DNA of 64,000 bases from an uncultured Opitutia bacterium (GCA_903881475.1 CAIRTK010000017.1:1-64000); one strand, 5' to 3'. Shown: positions 43,691 to 51,867, numbered from the stretch's first letter. The notes: a model not told the origin generated them from the sequence alone. Made by a program: numbers and translations.

Positions 43691-44048
43691 GGGGCGGCGG
43701 CGAGAATTTGCGGCACGCGTCGGCGAACTTCTGCTCGAGCGCCGGATAGTCGAGGCGGTTGATCGCGGCGCGGGCGACGAGCACGAGGTCGGAGCCGGCG
43801 GGGACGAGGGCCTGGTGCTGACGGAAGACCTCGCGCAGGCGGCGCTTGGCGCGGTTGCGCTGGACGGCGGCGCCGACGGAGGCGATGGACGCCACGACGC
43901 CGACGCGGGCCGGTGCGGCGGGCTGGGCGCCGGCCGGGCGGCGGAAAAACCAGGCGGTGAAGGCGCCGCAGTCGATGCGGCGGCCCTGTTCGCGCGCGGT
44001 GCGGAAATCACCCGGGCGGCGCAGGTGCTGCTCAGGGCGGAAGCGCAT
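43683..44048 (-). CDS. rnpA: Ribonuclease P protein component
   Basis: 121 residues from ATG 44048 (MRFRPEQHLRRPGDF). RnpA binds the RNase P RNA to process tRNA 5' ends. The RNR signature QRNRAKRRLREVFR and the preceding GVVASIASVGAAV match. The N-terminal QHLRRPGDFRTAREQG is the usual substrate-binding cleft start. It lies 29 bases below rpmH. Confidence 0.93.
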   Translation of the reverse strand: MRFRPEQHLRRPGDFRTAREQGRRIDCGAFTAWFFRRPAGAQPAAPARVGVVASIASVGAAVQRNRAKRRLREVFRQHQALVPAGSDLVLVARAAINRLDYPALEQKFADACRKFSPPPHA

Positions 44049-44077
44049 GGGACCACGGCTCGCGGGAGCGAGCGGGC

Positions 44078-44215
44078 TCAGACCACCGTCAGGCGCTTGC
44101 GACCCTTGAGCCGGCGGGACTTGATGACTTTGCGGCCGCCACGGGTGGCCATGCGGGCACGGTAACCGATCTTGCGGGCGCGCTTTTTGCGGTGCGGGCG
44201 GAATGTAGGTTTCAT
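44078..44215 (-). CDS. rpmH: 50S ribosomal protein L34
   Basis: 45 residues, found by reading the minus strand upstream of rnpA: start ATG at 44213-44215, sequence beginning [19 protein letters not shown] and ending [13 protein letters not shown]. These are the conserved ends of L34 (usual RTHGFRARMAT replaced by [12 protein letters not shown]). The length is typical. A terminator-like hairpin lies 7-38 bases upstream of its start codon. Confidence 0.97.
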   Translation of the reverse strand: MKPTFRPHRKKRARKIGYRARMATRGGRKVIKSRRLKGRKRLTVV

Positions 44216-44221
44216 GACTTT

Positions 44222-44253
44222 TGAAGAAAAAGAGGGTCAGAAGTGCCTGACCC
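44222..44253 (-). terminator. Hairpin plus T-run immediately upstream of rpmH
   Basis: On the minus strand GGGTCAG-GCACTT-CTGACCC is followed by TCTTTTTCTTC, ending 7 bases before the rpmH ATG. It has intrinsic-terminator form but lies where a leader should be, so it may be an attenuator or simply end upstream transcripts. The GGGTCAG-type stem also resembles REP-like elements seen in many genomes. Confidence 0.6.
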
Positions 44254-44387
44254 CCCATGGGGTGTCAAGGGCGTGATTTGGGATAGAAACGGAGGCGGAG
44301 TTAAGCGCAAAGACGCGAAGAGGCGAAGGTCGGATGAAGGAGGAGGGGTGTTTGGAGCAGGTTTGGCGGATCTGATGTGGGGCGGAT

Positions 44388-44422
44388 GCCCTCACCCGCC
44401 TTCAAGCCTGCGGGGTGAGGGC
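44388..44422. repeat. Inverted repeat below the Y-family polymerase gene
   Basis: GCCCTCACCCGC (44388-44399) pairs with GCGGGGTGAGGGC (44410-44422) with a single-base bulge. This is the one intergenic repeat whose left arm is pyrimidine-rich. It lies 17 bases beyond the polymerase stop. Confidence 0.65.
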
Positions 44423-44438
44423 ACCCACCCACAGCGAT

Positions 44439-45731
44439 TCATTCCTCTGGCGGTGGGGTAGGCGCGGGCTGCTTGGGGCGCAGGCGGCGGCCGCGCTGGG
44501 CGTCGATTTCCTCGATCTCGGGGTCGGGGATACGGGTGAAGGCGATGCGCATCGGGGCATAGGCGGTGGCGCCGTGCGCGCCGCCGAAGTAGACGGAATT
44601 CTTGCCGAAGGTCTGGTTGAGGGTGTCGACGGCGCCGAGCAGACGGCTGCGCGTCTCCTCCTTCTGGCCTTCGAAGAGATCGCCGGTGTGCAGCGCGGAG
44701 GCGAGGAGTTGGTGGAGGATGATGCCGACCTGTTTCGGCGCCAGCGACTGGTGCGTTTTCGGGCGGCGGGACCAGAGTTCGTTCAGGACGTGCGTGAAGT
44801 GGAGGGTGTCCTGGGTTTCGTTAAAGCGGAGGTCACCGCTCCAGTCGGTGCCGTCGCGGTAACCGACCGAGAGGCTCAGGCCGCCGGCATAGAGCTGATC
44901 GTGGCGCAGGCGCATCGCGGCCTTCTGGAGGAGGCGGTGGAGCACGGCGAGCGCGGCGGGAGCGTTGCGCTTTTCGGGTGGGAGCACGTGGCTGTGGCCG
45001 ATGGTGCTCTGGCGCGCGGCCTCGCGCTCCTGAACGCCGCCGTGGAGCCAGTCGTGAAACCGCGCGCCCTCGACGCTGCCCCAGACAGCGCGGAGGCGGG
45101 CGCTGCTGGCGGCGTAGAGCTTTTCCACGTTGTCGATGCCCGCGGCGCGCAGGCGCTTCTCCATGTTTTCGCCGATGCCGGTGAACTCGCCGAGCTTGAT
45201 GTGGAGGATTTTTTCCGGGATGTCCGCCTCGTCGAAGAGCACGAGGCCGTCGGGCTTTTGGAGATCGGAGGCGAGCTTCGCGATGAACCAGTTGGGGCCG
45301 ATGCCGATGGAGCAGCGGAGATGGCGGCCGACTTTCTGGTAGATTTTCTGGCGGATCTCCTCGGCGAGCTTCAGGGCACGGGCGGGCTGGGCGAGGTCGC
45401 CGGACAACTCGCACTCCAGTTCGTCGATCGACTGGATTTTCTTCACATGAACGAGCGTCTCGACGACCTCCTTCAGTTTCCGGTGATACTGGATGTAGAG
45501 TTCGGGCCGGGCCTCGACGATGATGATGCCGGGGCATTGCTGGCGCGCCTCGCCGACGCGGACGTTGCGCTTCAGGCCGAGTTGCTTGGCCTCGATGCTG
45601 ACCGCGATGGAGCCGGTGGTCTCGGCCAGCACGGGCACGACAATCAGCGGCTTCCCGCGCAACTCCGGCCGGTCCTGCTGCTCGACGGAGGCGAAGAAGG
45701 AGTTGAAGTCGATGGCGAGGGCGCGGAGCAC
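44439..45731 (-). CDS. Y-family DNA polymerase (DinB/UmuC-like)
   Basis: 430 residues. Palm motifs: Asp8 in AIDFNSFFASVEQ and Asp103-Glu104 in SIDE; both metal sites are intact. CSIGIGPNWFIAKLASDLQKPDG is the conserved fingers/palm stretch and LGEFTGIGENMEKRLRAAGI the thumb helix-hairpin-helix. After that comes a little-finger domain of lower similarity. Translesion synthesis is the expected role. Several residues around SIDELECEL differ from DinB (usual SIDEAYLDV), so it belongs to a side branch often annotated only as DNA polymerase Y family. Upstream neighbour is the aldo/keto reductase, same strand. Confidence 0.85.
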   Translation of the reverse strand: MLRALAIDFNSFFASVEQQDRPELRGKPLIVVPVLAETTGSIAVSIEAKQLGLKRNVRVGEARQQCPGIIIVEARPELYIQYHRKLKEVVETLVHVKKIQSIDELECELSGDLAQPARALKLAEEIRQKIYQKVGRHLRCSIGIGPNWFIAKLASDLQKPDGLVLFDEADIPEKILHIKLGEFTGIGENMEKRLRAAGIDNVEKLYAASSARLRAVWGSVEGARFHDWLHGGVQEREAARQSTIGHSHVLPPEKRNAPAALAVLHRLLQKAAMRLRHDQLYAGGLSLSVGYRDGTDWSGDLRFNETQDTLHFTHVLNELWSRRPKTHQSLAPKQVGIILHQLLASALHTGDLFEGQKEETRSRLLGAVDTLNQTFGKNSVYFGGAHGATAYAPMRIAFTRIPDPEIEEIDAQRGRRLRPKQPAPTPPPEE

Positions 45732-45806
45732 GCCGGGATTCTCCGCTGCGGCCAGGAGCTGTCAAACGGCTGATGATGGAGCCGCGGCGCCCTCGCCGCA
45801 GAGTGT

Positions 45807-46796
45807 TCACCAAGCGTAAGCTTCCGGAGCCGAGCCGCCGGGGCCGGGGAAGATTTCGTTGAGCTGCTGGAGGGTTTCGGGCGTGAGCTTGAGTTCCAGG
45901 GCGCGCAGGGCGTCGGTGAGTTGCTCCATGGTGCGCGGGCCGATGATCGGGGCAGTGACCACGGGCTGTGCGAGGAGCCAAGCGAGGGCGACGTCGCCGG
46001 GCGCGGCGCCGAGTTGGGTGCAGAGCGCTTCGTAGCGCTCGAGTTGCGGGCGCTTGGCGTTGATCTGCTTCTCGAAATCGGGCGCGGCGCGGCGGCCGGC
46101 GGCGGCCTTGGCCAGCGCGCCTCCGAGCAGGCCTCCGCCCAGCGGGCTCCACGGGATCAGGCCGAGGCCGAAGTGACGGCACGCGGGGATCACCTCGAGC
46201 TCGATCGTGCGACTGGCGAGATTGTAGAGGCTTTGCTCGCAGACGAGCCGCGCTGAAGATGCGCGAAGGTCCGCGGTCGTGCAGGCCGTGGCCAGATCCC
46301 AGCCGGCGAAGTTGCTCGAGCCGACGTAGTAAATCTTGCCTTGGCGCTGGAGCGTTTCCATCGCGCCCATCCACTCGTCCACCGGACACAGGCGGTCGAC
46401 GTGGTGCATCTGGTAGAGGTCAATGCGGTCGGTCTGCATCCGGCGCAGGCTGGCTTCGCAGCCTTGGATGATCTTCCGGGCGCTCAGGCCGCGATCAAGG
46501 TTCGGGTCGGGACGGGCAGGCGAGTCCATCATCCCGTAGATCTTGGTGGCGAGGACGACGAAATCGCGGCGTCCGCCGCCTTGGGCGAACCAGCGGCCGA
46601 GGATGTGCTCGGTGACGCCCTCACTGCGCTTGCGGCCGTAGACGTCGGCGGTGTCGAAGAAATTGATGCCCAGCTCGACGGCGCGGTCCATCAGGGCGAA
46701 GGCGTCGGCCTCGCTCGTGAACGGGCCGAAGTTCATGGTGCCGAGGCAGAGCCGGGAGACGCGGAGGCCGGAGCGGCCAAGGTGGGTGTAGTGCAT
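45807..46796 (-). CDS. Aldo/keto reductase
   Basis: 329 residues from ATG 46796 (MHYTHLGRSGLRVSRLCLGTMNFG). NADPH-dependent TIM-barrel oxidoreductase; the catalytic set is Asp48, Tyr53, Lys85 and the His in YQMHHVD. Late motifs IPWSPLGGGLLGG and PIIGPRTMEQL bind the cofactor. It is related to the YajO/Tas group (AKR11-13). A longer frame would start before the tandem repeat and is rejected. The start codon abuts a 7-base tandem array, so no Shine-Dalgarno is visible. Confidence 0.9.
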   Translation of the reverse strand: MHYTHLGRSGLRVSRLCLGTMNFGPFTSEADAFALMDRAVELGINFFDTADVYGRKRSEGVTEHILGRWFAQGGGRRDFVVLATKIYGMMDSPARPDPNLDRGLSARKIIQGCEASLRRMQTDRIDLYQMHHVDRLCPVDEWMGAMETLQRQGKIYYVGSSNFAGWDLATACTTADLRASSARLVCEQSLYNLASRTIELEVIPACRHFGLGLIPWSPLGGGLLGGALAKAAAGRRAAPDFEKQINAKRPQLERYEALCTQLGAAPGDVALAWLLAQPVVTAPIIGPRTMEQLTDALRALELKLTPETLQQLNEIFPGPGGSAPEAYAW

Positions 46797-46896
46797 GGGA
46801 GCAGGGAGCAGGGAGCAGGGAGCAGGGAGCAGGGAGCAGGGAGCAGGGAGCAGGGAGCAGGGAGCAGGGAGCAGGGAGCAGGGAGCAGGGAGCAGG
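46797..46896. repeat. Tandem array of a 7-bp unit (about 14 copies)
   Basis: Perfect head-to-tail copies of GGGAGCA from 46797 to about 46896, with no interruption, immediately next to the aldo/keto reductase start codon. In the mRNA it reads as CUGCUCC repeats. The same word occurs in the inverted repeat at 20701. Such perfect short arrays change length by slippage. Beyond it, 46897-47099 holds a single TTTTACAGGAGG arm (46932-46943) and no gene. Confidence 0.95.
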
Positions 46897-47099
46897 TCCG
46901 ATTTTTTCGGAACGTAACACACTAAGGCTGGTTTTACAGGAGGAATACCGAGGACGATCCGAGGGATGAAGGATTTGCATTCGCACCTAGGTCGAATGGA
47001 TCGCGCCGGATTTCGTTTCAGGTCCGGCTCACGGCTGAAGGTGGCGCCGCCGAGTGCGCTTGCCTCGCGATTTGCGCTCCAGCAGCGTCGCGGCGAACC

Positions 47100-48722
47100 A
47101 TGAGCGACGATCCTTTGCCGCAAGCAGACAATGAGGTCGTGGCCAAAGGGGATCGGCAGAAACGGCTGCTGGAACAAGTGCGCAAAGAGTGGGGCAAGCC
47201 CCTGGAGCGCGAACGGAATTTTGGGCTTATCAGGCTCTTTCACCGCTGGTCCAAGGCCACGGCATCCGTCGATGATTCAACGTGGGGCGACCTCGCAATG
47301 GACGAGGTGTTTGCGGCCATCGACCGCACCCGCTCGGTCACGGGGCAACAGGTGCTTTATCACGAGCTGCGAACCGGCTTAGCCGGGCCGGTCCTGCTGG
47401 CCGAGCGGGCGCGACAGCAGGATATCCTGCGCGATGACGCCAGCCTGCGCGAACGCCTGCAGCTCTTGCTCGAGCAGCTCAATCGTCCGGGTGCCGAATA
47501 TGTGGCGCCGCTGCTGCTGGGCGGCATGCCCGACAAACCGCGACTGGCATGGCTTTATCGCTCGTTGGCTGTGGCCTCCATGGGGTGCCTTGTGGCCACC
47601 GGTTTTTTCCATTGGATGGTCGTCCCTGTCCTGGTTCTCCTCCTCGTCAATGTCGCAATCTCGGCGACCTATGGACAGCGCATTCTGCCACATTTCACCG
47701 GCTTCGCGTCCATCAATACGTTGCTGGGTGTTGCGGCGGAAGTCGCGAAACTCCCAGACCGGCACGCGTTGCCCCAGTTGGGGGCCCTGCGTCAGTCAGC
47801 CCCGCTGATTGCCGGCCTTCGCAAACGCTTGGGCTGGCTGGTGGCCGACCGCAGCGCCATGCCAGAAATGACCCAGTGGCTTTTTGGCTACCTGAACATG
47901 ATGTTCCTGTTCGATGTGCTGATCTTCCTGCGCTCGCTGAAGATACTGCGGGAAAAGCAGTCGCAGCTGGTGGGAATCTTCGAGGCCCTTGGCTCGCTCG
48001 ATGCCTCGATCGCAGTGGCCTCCTATGTGTCCGGCCTCCCGGTGTTCTGCCGTCCCGAACTGGTCGAGACGCGCCGGCTCGAAGTCACCGGAATCTATCA
48101 CCCGTTGATCCCGAACGCGGTCGACAATCCGCTGAGCCTCACGGACCGCGGGGCTCTCATCGCCGGGCCCAACATGGCGGGTAAGACCGCCTTCATCCGC
48201 ACTATCGGCATCAACCTGATCCTCGCGCAGACCCTCGACCTGTGCCTTGCCCGCCGGGCGATCCTACCGCGTGCCGTTGTCCGGTCGGCCATCCGCCGCG
48301 AGGACAAGCTGAGCGAGGGCAGCAGTTACTTCTACAGCGAGATCAAGCAGGTGCAGGAATTCACGCAGCTCGGTGCCGGCGGCCCGCTGCACGTCATCCT
48401 GATCGATGAAATTTTCCGCGGGACAAACACCATCGAGCGGATTGCCAGTTCGGCGGCGGTGCTGCGCCATCTGGCCCGCACGCAGATCGTCCTCGCGACG
48501 ACCCACGACTCCGAACTGCAGGCCCTGCTCGGCGACGTGTTCGCGATGTACCACTTCAGCGATCAGGTCGTAAATGGCACCTACGGATTTGACTATCACA
48601 TCTGCACCGGCCCGGTCCGCTCTCGCAACGCGATCAAGCTGCTGGCGCTGAGCGGTTATGCGAAGGAGATCACGGACGAGGCGGAGCGGCTCGCGGCCCA
48701 GCTCGAACCGCGGCCGGGTTGA
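47100..48722 (+). CDS. Membrane-associated MutS-family ATPase
   Basis: 540 residues. The C-terminal ABC-type ATPase of MutS is intact: Walker A AGPNMAGKTAFIRT (355-368), the signature-like EGSSYFYSEIKQV, Walker B VILIDEIFRGTNTIER (432-447) and the H-loop ATTHDSEL. The MutS mismatch-recognition domain I is absent. Residues 153-188 are two hydrophobic spans and 258-278 a third, so the protein is probably membrane-bound through its core domain. This architecture is seen in a little-studied MutS subgroup with no established role. ATG 47100; opposite strand from the aldo/keto reductase. Confidence 0.85.
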   Translation: MSDDPLPQADNEVVAKGDRQKRLLEQVRKEWGKPLERERNFGLIRLFHRWSKATASVDDSTWGDLAMDEVFAAIDRTRSVTGQQVLYHELRTGLAGPVLLAERARQQDILRDDASLRERLQLLLEQLNRPGAEYVAPLLLGGMPDKPRLAWLYRSLAVASMGCLVATGFFHWMVVPVLVLLLVNVAISATYGQRILPHFTGFASINTLLGVAAEVAKLPDRHALPQLGALRQSAPLIAGLRKRLGWLVADRSAMPEMTQWLFGYLNMMFLFDVLIFLRSLKILREKQSQLVGIFEALGSLDASIAVASYVSGLPVFCRPELVETRRLEVTGIYHPLIPNAVDNPLSLTDRGALIAGPNMAGKTAFIRTIGINLILAQTLDLCLARRAILPRAVVRSAIRREDKLSEGSSYFYSEIKQVQEFTQLGAGGPLHVILIDEIFRGTNTIERIASSAAVLRHLARTQIVLATTHDSELQALLGDVFAMYHFSDQVVNGTYGFDYHICTGPVRSRNAIKLLALSGYAKEITDEAERLAAQLEPRPG

Positions 48723-48936
48723 GGGAACGGAACGACTCAGGCGGATGGGTAGTGGGCAGTTTTTTCCACAAGAAGTAGGGAACCCGGGTTTTAACACGAA
48801 GGCCGCCAAGGGCGCGAAGGACCGGGCTCGCGAAGGTTTCCTTAAGCCGGGCCCGGGCTTGGCCGCTGGGTGACTTTGCGATTCAAACCGCGGATTTTGG
48901 GTCGCATCGGGGAATGGGGTGTGTTGCTGGTGGGCG

Positions 48937-49383
48937 GTGCGTATTGCGGTTTTTTCCGACACCCACGACCGGTATCCCCCCTCCCTGCCCGAGCGGCTGA
49001 AGGATGCGGATGAAATCTGGCATCTGGGCGATGTCTGCGATCCGTCCACGCTGGAGGAATTCGCGGCGCTGGGCCCGCCGTTGCTCGTGGTCCAAGGGAA
49101 CTGCGACGCCCATGCCGGCTGGCCCGAGGCGCTGGAACTGGAGCGCGAGGGCGTGGCGTTCCTGCTGACGCATGTTCCCCCGCCGGAGGTGCCGGCGGGC
49201 GTTGCGGCGGTGCTGCACGGCCACACGCATGTGCCGCGGGACGAGATGATCGGCGGGGTGCGTTGGCTGAACCCGGGCTGCATCACGCGGCCGCGCGGGC
49301 CGGACCGGACGTTTGCCTGGCTGACGGTGAAACGCGGAAAGTTGACGAGCTGGGAACTCGTGCGAATCTCCGCCGAAGCATGA
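48937..49383 (+). CDS. YfcE/MJ0936-type metallophosphoesterase
   Basis: 148 residues from GTG 48937; another GTG six codons upstream is possible. Metal-binding blocks appear in order: FSDTHD, LGDVCD, QGNCD, THVPP and HGHTHVPRDE, the full calcineurin-like set of the small phosphodiesterases. The gene overlaps the next by four bases (ATGA), so they form a translationally coupled pair. Substrate unknown. Confidence 0.88.
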   Translation: MRIAVFSDTHDRYPPSLPERLKDADEIWHLGDVCDPSTLEEFAALGPPLLVVQGNCDAHAGWPEALELEREGVAFLLTHVPPPEVPAGVAAVLHGHTHVPRDEMIGGVRWLNPGCITRPRGPDRTFAWLTVKRGKLTSWELVRISAEA

Positions 49384-50117
49384 GTGCGGAACAGCAGAAC
49401 CTCTTCAGCCTGTTTGACCCCGCCCCGGGCGTGCACAAGGCGCCGCCGGCGACCGGTGGCATTGTCTTTGAGCGCAGCCACCGGGCGCGCAACTACCGGC
49501 TGACCCTGCGGCGCGACGGCACGGCGGTGGCGGTGATCCCGGCGCGGGGCTCGGTGCGCGAGGCGGAGCGGTTTGTGGCGCAGCACACCGACTGGCTCGC
49601 CCGCGCCCGCGCGCGGCAGGCCCGCCGGCCGCGCGGCGCGGACATCTGGACGCTCGGCACGCATGTGCTGTGGCGAGGGGAGATGACGGAGATCCGGCAG
49701 GCGGCCGCCGGCGAACGTCCGCAGGTGTGCCTGGCGGCGGATGTGTTCCGCGTGCCGGCGTTTGACGGCGACCTGCGGCCGACGCTCGAGGCACACTTCG
49801 CGCGGCGCGGGAAGATCGAGCTGCCGGCGCGCACGTGGGAGCTGTCGGCGGTGACGGGCGTGGAGGTGAAGCAGGTGACGGTGCGCAACCAGCGCTCGCG
49901 GTGGGGCTCGTGCTCGGCGAACGGCACGATCTCGCTCAACTGGCGGCTGGTGCAGACGCCGGACTTCGTGCGCGACTACATCATTTACCACGAGCTGATG
50001 CATCTCCGCGAAATGAACCACTCGGCGCGCTTCTGGGCGCGGGTGGAGGAAGTGTGCCCCGGCTGGCGCGAGGCGGAGAAGTGGATTAAGCGCAACGGCA
50101 GCCTGCTGGGGTTGTGA
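49380..50117 (+). CDS. YgjP-like zinc metallopeptidase (M48-type, DUF45)
   Basis: 245 residues from ATG 49380, overlapping the phosphoesterase stop. YHELMHLREMNHSARFW gives the HExxH zinc site (His204, Glu205, His208) and the third ligand His214. NQRSRWGSCSANGTISLNWRLVQTPDFVRDYIIYHEL is the strongly conserved YgjP/DUF45 region. No signal peptide, so cytosolic. Substrate unknown; members often sit beside restriction systems or phosphoesterases. Confidence 0.88.
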   Translation: MSAEQQNLFSLFDPAPGVHKAPPATGGIVFERSHRARNYRLTLRRDGTAVAVIPARGSVREAERFVAQHTDWLARARARQARRPRGADIWTLGTHVLWRGEMTEIRQAAAGERPQVCLAADVFRVPAFDGDLRPTLEAHFARRGKIELPARTWELSAVTGVEVKQVTVRNQRSRWGSCSANGTISLNWRLVQTPDFVRDYIIYHELMHLREMNHSARFWARVEEVCPGWREAEKWIKRNGSLLGL

Positions 50118-50154
50118 GGGGACCGCCGTCATGTCATCGCAGACCACCGGGCAG

Positions 50155-50240
50155 TTTTTACAGGAGGTAACGGAGAGAACGGAGAAAGGTTTGTTCCCCG
50201 AAGTGAATCTCTCTGTTTACTCCGTTACTTCCTGTAAGTA
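50155..50240. repeat. Inverted repeat, TTTTACAGGAGGTAACGGAG family
   Basis: TTACAGGAGGTAACGGAG (50158-50175) pairs with CTCCGTTACTTCCTGTAA (50220-50237) with one mismatch. Single unpaired arms of the same family occur at 46932-46943 and 52124-52143. It precedes the GH20 gene. Confidence 0.85.
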
Positions 50241-50264
50241 TTCCGGAGTCCGATTCATTTTCCC

Positions 50265-51815
50265 ATGAGCCAATCACCGAACATCATTCCCATTCCAGTT
50301 TCGTGCCGCCTGACCGGCGGGGCGCCTTTCCCGCTCACGGCGCAGACCGTGGTGACGACCGCCGATCCGGCGCTGAAGGGCACCGCGGCGCAACTGGCCC
50401 AAATCCTCGGCGTGACGATGGCGGATCGCGCCCCGGCGGGCGGCAACGCCATCACGCTCAAAGTGGATGCTTCGCTCACGGGAAAGCTGGGGACGGAGGG
50501 TTACGTGCTCACCGTGGCGGCCGAGGGCGTGGTGATCCGCGGCGGTGGCGCGGCGGGCGCATTTTATGGCGCGCAGACGCTGCGGCAGCTGTTTCCGCCG
50601 GACATCGAACGCTTCGGCTGGCGCGCGGGCGGCGGCGGGCTGACGGTGCTGGCGCTGGAAATCGAGGATTGGCCGCGCTTCGGCTGGCGCGGTTCACTGC
50701 TGGATGTGAGCCGGCATTTCTCGCCGGTGGCGGAGATCAAGAAGTACCTCGACACCCTGGCGCTGCACAAACTGAACGTCTTTCACTGGCACCTCGTCGA
50801 CGACCAGGGCTGGCGCATCGAGATCAAGAAATACCCGAAACTCACGTCGGTCGGCGCCTGGCGGACCGCCTCGCCGGACGTGTACGCGGAGAAGATTTCG
50901 GACGGCGTGCCGCACGGCGGGTTCTATACGCAGGATGAAATCCGCGAAATCGTGGCCTACGCCGCGGAGCGGTTCATCACGGTGATGCCGGAGATCGAGG
51001 TGCCGGGCCACAGCTCGGCGGCGCTCCACGCCTATCCGCAGTTTGGCAACACGGACGCGCCCGGCTATGCGCCGCTGGTCCAGCCGCGCTGGACGATTTT
51101 CCCCGAAACCTATTCGCCGAAGCCGGAAACGCTTGAGTTTCTCGATGATATCTTCACCGAGGTGCTCGCCCTCTTTCCCAGCACGTTCATCCATGTCGGC
51201 GGCGACGAGGCGATGAAGGAGCAGTGGGAGGCGTCCCCGGTGGCACGGGCATTCATGCAGGCCAACGGGCTGAAGGACGGCCACGAGCTCCAGAGCTGGT
51301 TCATCCGCCGCACGGAAAATTTCCTCGCGCAGCGCGGCCGCCGGCTCATCGGCTGGGACGAGATCCAGGAAGGCGGCCTTGCCCCGGGCGCGGCGATGAT
51401 GGCCTGGCGCGACGTGAAGTGGGCGATCGAGGCGGCCCGGCTCGGCCACGATGTCGTGATGGCGCCGACGTCGCACACCTATTTCGACTACGCGGAAGGC
51501 AAGGCCGAGGAGGAGGCCGTCGCGGTTGGCGTGCAGACCACGCTGGAGAAAGTCTATGCGTTTGACCCGATCCCGCCGGAGCTGGAGCCGGCCCATCACG
51601 CGCGCGTGCTCGGCGCGCAGGGCCAGCTGTGGCGCGAGCGCATGCCGAACCTGTCCGTGGTGGAGCGCCGGGCCTATCCGCGCCTGAGCGCGCTGGCCGA
51701 GGTCGTGTGGTCCCCGGTCGGGCGGAAAAACTACGCCGACTTCCGCGCGCGGCTCACCTGGCTGCTCGCGCGGTTCGACCGGCTCGGGGTCAATTATCGC
51801 AAGCCGCGCGACTGA
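50265..51815 (+). CDS. Beta-N-acetylhexosaminidase, GH20
   Basis: 516 residues from ATG 50265. An N-terminal GH20b domain (1-130) is followed by the GH20 barrel. Catalytic pair Asp314-Glu315 is in FIHVGGDEA; RGSLLDVSRHF and HWHLVDDQGWRIEIKKYP are conserved substrate-site stretches, and the C-terminal LGAQGQLWRE holds the Trp lid. It cleaves terminal GlcNAc or GalNAc from glycans or chito-oligosaccharides. Unusually, no signal peptide or lipobox precedes the domain, so it may act on imported sugars in the cytoplasm, unless an upstream start exists. Confidence 0.92.
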   Translation: MSQSPNIIPIPVSCRLTGGAPFPLTAQTVVTTADPALKGTAAQLAQILGVTMADRAPAGGNAITLKVDASLTGKLGTEGYVLTVAAEGVVIRGGGAAGAFYGAQTLRQLFPPDIERFGWRAGGGGLTVLALEIEDWPRFGWRGSLLDVSRHFSPVAEIKKYLDTLALHKLNVFHWHLVDDQGWRIEIKKYPKLTSVGAWRTASPDVYAEKISDGVPHGGFYTQDEIREIVAYAAERFITVMPEIEVPGHSSAALHAYPQFGNTDAPGYAPLVQPRWTIFPETYSPKPETLEFLDDIFTEVLALFPSTFIHVGGDEAMKEQWEASPVARAFMQANGLKDGHELQSWFIRRTENFLAQRGRRLIGWDEIQEGGLAPGAAMMAWRDVKWAIEAARLGHDVVMAPTSHTYFDYAEGKAEEEAVAVGVQTTLEKVYAFDPIPPELEPAHHARVLGAQGQLWRERMPNLSVVERRAYPRLSALAEVVWSPVGRKNYADFRARLTWLLARFDRLGVNYRKPRD

Positions 51816-51867
51816 ACAAATTATAGGTAGATATTTTCAGGAGCCAAGGCGGTCGGGTGGCGTCACT

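Noticed and set aside
40613-43762. 1049-codon plus-strand frame over yebC, yidC and yidD
   Set aside because: Reverse-frame shadow covering three recognised genes; composition is artificial.
43683-44438. Replication origin next to rpmH
   Set aside because: No dnaA gene and no cluster of TTATCCACA-like boxes was seen around rpmH.
46797-46896. CRISPR array or coding repeat
   Set aside because: Unit is 7 bases without spacers; it is a simple tandem repeat, not a CRISPR, and lies outside the reductase frame.
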